A DNA stretch of 64,000 nucleotides from Magnaporthiopsis rhizophila. Lineage: Eukaryota > Ascomycota > Sordariomycetes > Magnaporthales > Magnaporthaceae. The translations under genes were made by a program, and so were the position numbers. Position 1 is the stretch's first letter; the number at the start of each line of letters is the position of its first letter. Below, one piece after another: positions 60,534-64,000 of this stretch. The notes beneath the pieces were generated by a model that searched no databases, was not told the DNA's origin, and saw only the letters and a program-made list of their open reading frames with translations. The stretch is taken from positions 186,001 to 250,000 of the forward strand of contig PYSS01000002.1 of assembly GCA_003049465.1 (NCBI GenBank), read 5' to 3'.

Positions 60534-63500
60534 CAGCCGATCGGTTCTCCACGCTCCATGCGTTTGGGCTGGGGTAGGGCGAGTTGGGGAAAACCGGGAT
60601 GGACGGGATGGTGGAGGGGGTGTGTGGCTAGGTAACACGCATCTGGCGCGCACACGACAAGGCGGCTTCGCTAAGGTGGTGTGTGGTAGCGACAGTAGCA
60701 GTTAAGGAGGCATGTCATCGCCCAGGTGTGTGTGTGTGCAGTGCAGGTGCGGGGGCGGCTCAGGGAATGGGGCGGGCTGGAATTGAAGGGTTGGCTGGAC
60801 TTGGTGCTGCCGTCCCGTGTCTTTTGTCTTGGGGAGCCCGTTTTGATCCATTTCGGACGGGGTAGGTGGATGGAATTGGAAGTATCTGTGCCGCAGTCTG
60901 CACAAGCAGCAGGAGGCAAGGCCCAATCGTAGAGTTTCCTGCTCGAATTTAGGCCCCGGAAACGCCTCCACGATTTGAAAGCCAATGGCACGAATGGAAA
61001 ACCGGGTGGTGCTCACGGAAAGATGCTGCTGGCGCTGCATGCAAGTGGCGACTCGGGCCAGCCTCCGAGTTCTTTCGATCCGTCATGGCTCTCTTTTTCT
61101 CTTGTTCCTTTTTGTGTGTCTTTGCTTTCGCTTCTTCTTGCGCCTGCCCCAGGTTGTTTTTTGGCTTTGTATGCTGTTAACAGTTATCGACTGAGGGCCA
61201 AGAATGAGGCCAAATCACCGCAGCATCGAACATCGTCCAGCGACTCGATGCGCCGATATTAAAAATGAAAGGAAAGGGTAGGAACGTCGGCGGGAAGACC
61301 CTTGGAACTGGCAGAGCAGATCTGCCCTTCCTCCACCTCCACGTCCTCCCCGCGGTCTTCGAATCTGCTTATGAGGCGCAAAGCGCTGTCCCGGGTCTGA
61401 CAAGGTGACGAGGGCTGGAGCTGGTTGGCGGAGGCTGTTGTCGGCCGGATGTAGGCGATGCGCCGTGCTAGGCAAACAGCCTGTGGAACGGGCAGAAGTC
61501 CAGGTGTTTTATCCAGACAAATGCTAGCTCCGCAGCTTCTGGCACCGAAAGATGCACCAATATCACGAGTGCCGAGGCTGCCGTCCCGGTGCTCGGTGAG
61601 ACAAGCAGAGTTTTCCAAGTAGCTCGTCCCGTGTTGGTTTTTGGAGGGGACCGAGCTGCTTGCCAGGGGCCCAGTGCTTGTGTGAAGTGTGCTTTGCTTG
61701 ATCTTTTGATGGGTGCTTTCGTGGAATCTGGACGGTGGCGGGCGGTTGTGCAAAACGGTGACAAAAAAAATAACCAGACAGTATCTAACAAAAGATGAAA
61801 GGTGCGTGCAAGTGAAGCTAAGGTTTCAAAAGAATGCGACCAAAACCTGGAAGTCGAAGCTATCGTGGTCGGCTGGCGGACCCCGGCTCCGAGCAAAATT
61901 GATTAGGGACCAGACAGACGCCTTGCTGGCTCTTGACTCGAGGAAAATTTGGGGGCCATTGTTCGGAGGGAACACGGTATAAATAAACAAATGCCTCCAA
62001 CGACACGCCGGCCTGGACTCCCGAGGCGGGAGACGGTCAAAAGAAGGCCATGGGGCTATGAACTCGAGGAGGCATTGAGCTCCAGCGTCGGTCGCATGGA
62101 GGCTCCGCCAGCCCCAGGACGACTCATGATACGACGTGCGCCCATAACCCATAGCAGAGGCTTGGCACCTATAGTGTACAACGTGCTGACAGAGACTTAT
62201 ATCATCGCAGATCTGTATGTGCAGGTATGGCACTCGCATGCCGACAAGACGGGCCCCACGGGAATAAGTCGCGGGAGGCATTGAGGGGAAGGAGGCCCAT
62301 CTTCGCACGTCTGATGGGACACTGGGCGATTATTGCTTGGTGCGTTTCCATGCATGTCTGTGATGGCGACAGAGACAGGACGAGCTTCGCTGACTCGCTC
62401 CAGTTGAGGGAAAAGGTTTAACCCAGTCAGCCCACTGACAGCCGTCTGGGTTCACCTAGCGTCGACCTGTTGTTGATGTTTTTGGACCCGGCCAGTATGA
62501 TTTCCATCGAATACGCCGACTGATACGAGGTCCAGTGTGCGCCTACCACTGAACACCGCTATCAATGCCGATGCCGACGTTTCGTTTGCTTGGCGCAACA
62601 TCCGCTTGAATATGCACCCCGGACGCATCAATCATTATTCGAAATGTGCTGGATCTGGTATCGGTCCAGACGCAGAAACAGGACATGCTTAATTAAAAGC
62701 CCGATACTCGCCCGCATGGAGAGCTTCAACGGTAACCAATCCCACCCACCACCCAAGTTGCCGACCGGTCCACGTACCCAGTTGCGTCAACCCAGTCCTC
62801 GGGCACTTGGCCCGACGTTTCAGACGCCTGCGAGCAGAGTCTTGTGTTCACTAGGCGCTTTGCTGGATGATGATCGCCCGGGGTAGGTTGGTCGGTTGGT
62901 TGGCTGGTCGTTCCTTGTCCCTGACAAACCCGCCGGTCAGCAGGGAGACAGCGCGGGGCCGCGTGGACGCGAACCCCAGGCCAGCCGCCCGGTCGTCGGG
63001 TAAATTGTAAATTAAAGAAAAAAGAAGCTCAGTCTGGGCAATCCAGGAGCCGTGACCCTTGTTCAGGGTCCACGCGACATTCAGTTGGGCGCCCAGCACA
63101 CCCAGAGTCTTCTCCCTAGGCCCTTTCAACGGCACAAGGGGTTGATGTTGTTGGTGACGAGCTGCTTTCCCGCTTGAGATTTGATGCCTGTCTGCTCTGT
63201 CGGTCCTACGTAGCACGGCTTGGTGGTTTGCGTCGCCGGGAGACGGGTAGAAGGACATTCTGTTGCAGAACCCATCATGCACTGCACTATCCCGTGATGT
63301 GATAGCAGCACGCACCCCGCCCCTTCCAAGCTCCAATTGGGGGCCAGGGACCAGCTCGAGCTCCCTACGGCACGCACGGCAGGGACCCACGTCAGCGCTC
63401 GTCATGCCGGATGGGCGGCCCTAATAGTGGGGTTGACACTCCACTGGCAACCCCGCCAACCGGATCCGAGATCGGGGCAGACTCTTGTGTGCGACTTTTA

Positions 63501-63694
63501 CAACGAAAATGGAAGAGTCATTAGGTCTATGGGGCAGGAAGTAACAGCTCCTACCTAGCGACGGAAACAGCCGTCTACCCAGGTACCTACCTAGTGCAGT
63601 CCAGTTTCAGGAGGGTCAGACAACACGGTCGAGGGAGAGCGGGTGACTTTCCCATTGGTGTCGGAGAAGAGACGAAGCAGACGAAAGAAAAAAG
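60534..63694. other. Gene-poor region of 3.2 kb
   Basis: Between the divergent SDR and phosphoserine aminotransferase genes I find only short frames without recognisable protein content. It holds both promoters, and CCTACCTAG-type motifs occur at 63551-63558 and 63581-63594, about 100-140 bp before the aminotransferase start. A minus-strand frame at 62851-63405 (184 codons) was considered and not accepted. Confidence 0.55.
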
Positions 63695-64000
63695 ATGCCC
63701 TCAAGAGCAGACATCACCTACTTCGGCGCCGGCCCGGCCGCCCTCCCCACCGACGTCCTCGAGCGGGCCGCCCAGGCCCTGGTGGACTACAAGGATACGG
63801 GCCTGGGCATCGCCGAGCACAGCCACCGGTCCGATCTGGCGGCCGGCATCATCAACGAGGCCGAGGCCGACCTGACCTCGTTCCTCGACTTGCCCTCGAA
63901 GAAAGAGCACCACGTGCTGTTCATGCAGGCCGGCGGCACCGGCGAGTTCGCCGCTGTCGTCTACAACCTCGTCGGCTCCTGGGTCGAGCGCCAGATGTTC
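63695..64000 (+). CDS. SER1: Phosphoserine aminotransferase, N-terminal part (cut by window end)
   Basis: This PLP enzyme converts 3-phosphohydroxypyruvate to phosphoserine in serine biosynthesis (it also acts in the vitamin B6 route in bacteria). The first 102 codons are present and the frame is open at the window end. Family marks are the start MPSRADITYFGAGPAALPTD, then ALVDYKDTGLGIAEHSHRS (the conserved HRS turn), LTSFLDLPSKKEHHVLFMQA and GGTGEFAAVVYNLVGSWVE. The QAGGTGEF stretch lines the phosphate/PLP site in class V aminotransferases. The ATG follows GAAAAAAG, an A-rich context. Confidence 0.93.
   Translation, partial: MPSRADITYFGAGPAALPTDVLERAAQALVDYKDTGLGIAEHSHRSDLAAGIINEAEADLTSFLDLPSKKEHHVLFMQAGGTGEFAAVVYNLVGSWVERQMF

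Noticed and set aside
62851..63405. 184-codon minus-strand frame near the window end
   Set aside because: It has no motif, no signal or membrane segment, mixed codon use and no supporting splice pattern, so it was left as intergenic.
1..64000. CRISPR array, prophage or bacterial operon
   Set aside because: No regularly spaced identical repeats or phage genes are present. Spliced eukaryotic genes fill the window.

Overview
This 64 kb window is eukaryotic nuclear DNA from a filamentous ascomycete (Pezizomycotina, most likely a Sordariomycete). The signs are short introns (about 50-150 bp, GT-AG, with CTAAC/CTAAT-like branch sites), GC-rich third codon positions, separate promoters on both strands with no operons, and typical fungal genes: fungal formate dehydrogenase, a DUF3684-type giant ATPase, Trs120, fused aminodeoxychorismate synthase, and LOG-type phosphoribohydrolase. 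I saw no rRNA, convincing tRNA, CRISPR array, transposase, reverse transcriptase or viral gene. Exon joins were worked out by eye from splice signals and from known family conservation. No alignment or transcript data were used.

Layout. 0-14 kb: formate dehydrogenase (minus) with an N-terminal extension, a 3.8 kb gene-poor stretch with a clustered 12-bp motif, a bacterial-looking SAM methyltransferase (plus), and a 1785-residue Hsp90-like ATPase protein ending in an HExxH motif (minus). 14-31 kb: an MMTAG-domain RD-rich protein (minus), divergent from Mediator subunit 6 (plus); a seven-exon SDR (minus); the DEAH helicase Dhr1/DHX37 (minus), divergent from proteasome chaperone Pba3/PAC3 (plus); SNRNP27 (plus); ER glucosidase I (plus), convergent with Elongator subunit Elp5 (minus). 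31-45 kb: a decayed aspartic protease (plus), an ASX-homology protein (minus), Sec22 (plus), an unidentified protein ending in a CaaX box (minus), and CLPTM1 (minus). 45-64 kb: LOG-family enzyme (plus), proteasome alpha6 (minus) divergent from Vps55 (plus), aminodeoxychorismate synthase (minus), Trs120 (minus), a degenerate SDR (minus) and the 5' end of phosphoserine aminotransferase (plus).

Most genes are conserved housekeeping functions in nuclear RNA metabolism (Med6, MMTAG, Dhr1, SNRNP27, Elp5), the secretory pathway (glucosidase I, Sec22, Trs120, Vps55, CLPTM1), the proteasome (Pba3, alpha6) and C1/folate/serine metabolism (formate dehydrogenase, ADC synthase, serine aminotransferase). 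They do not form a biosynthetic cluster. The least ordinary items are a ten-copy pentapeptide tail that ends glucosidase I in KDEL; a GHKL ATPase joined to an HExxHxxxxxH motif; two SDRs without the catalytic lysine (one with a GC-AG intron); an uncharacterised CxxC protein with a predicted farnesylation box; an A20 tract directly before the ADC synthase start codon; and a protease pseudogene with several frameshifts but both catalytic aspartates intact.
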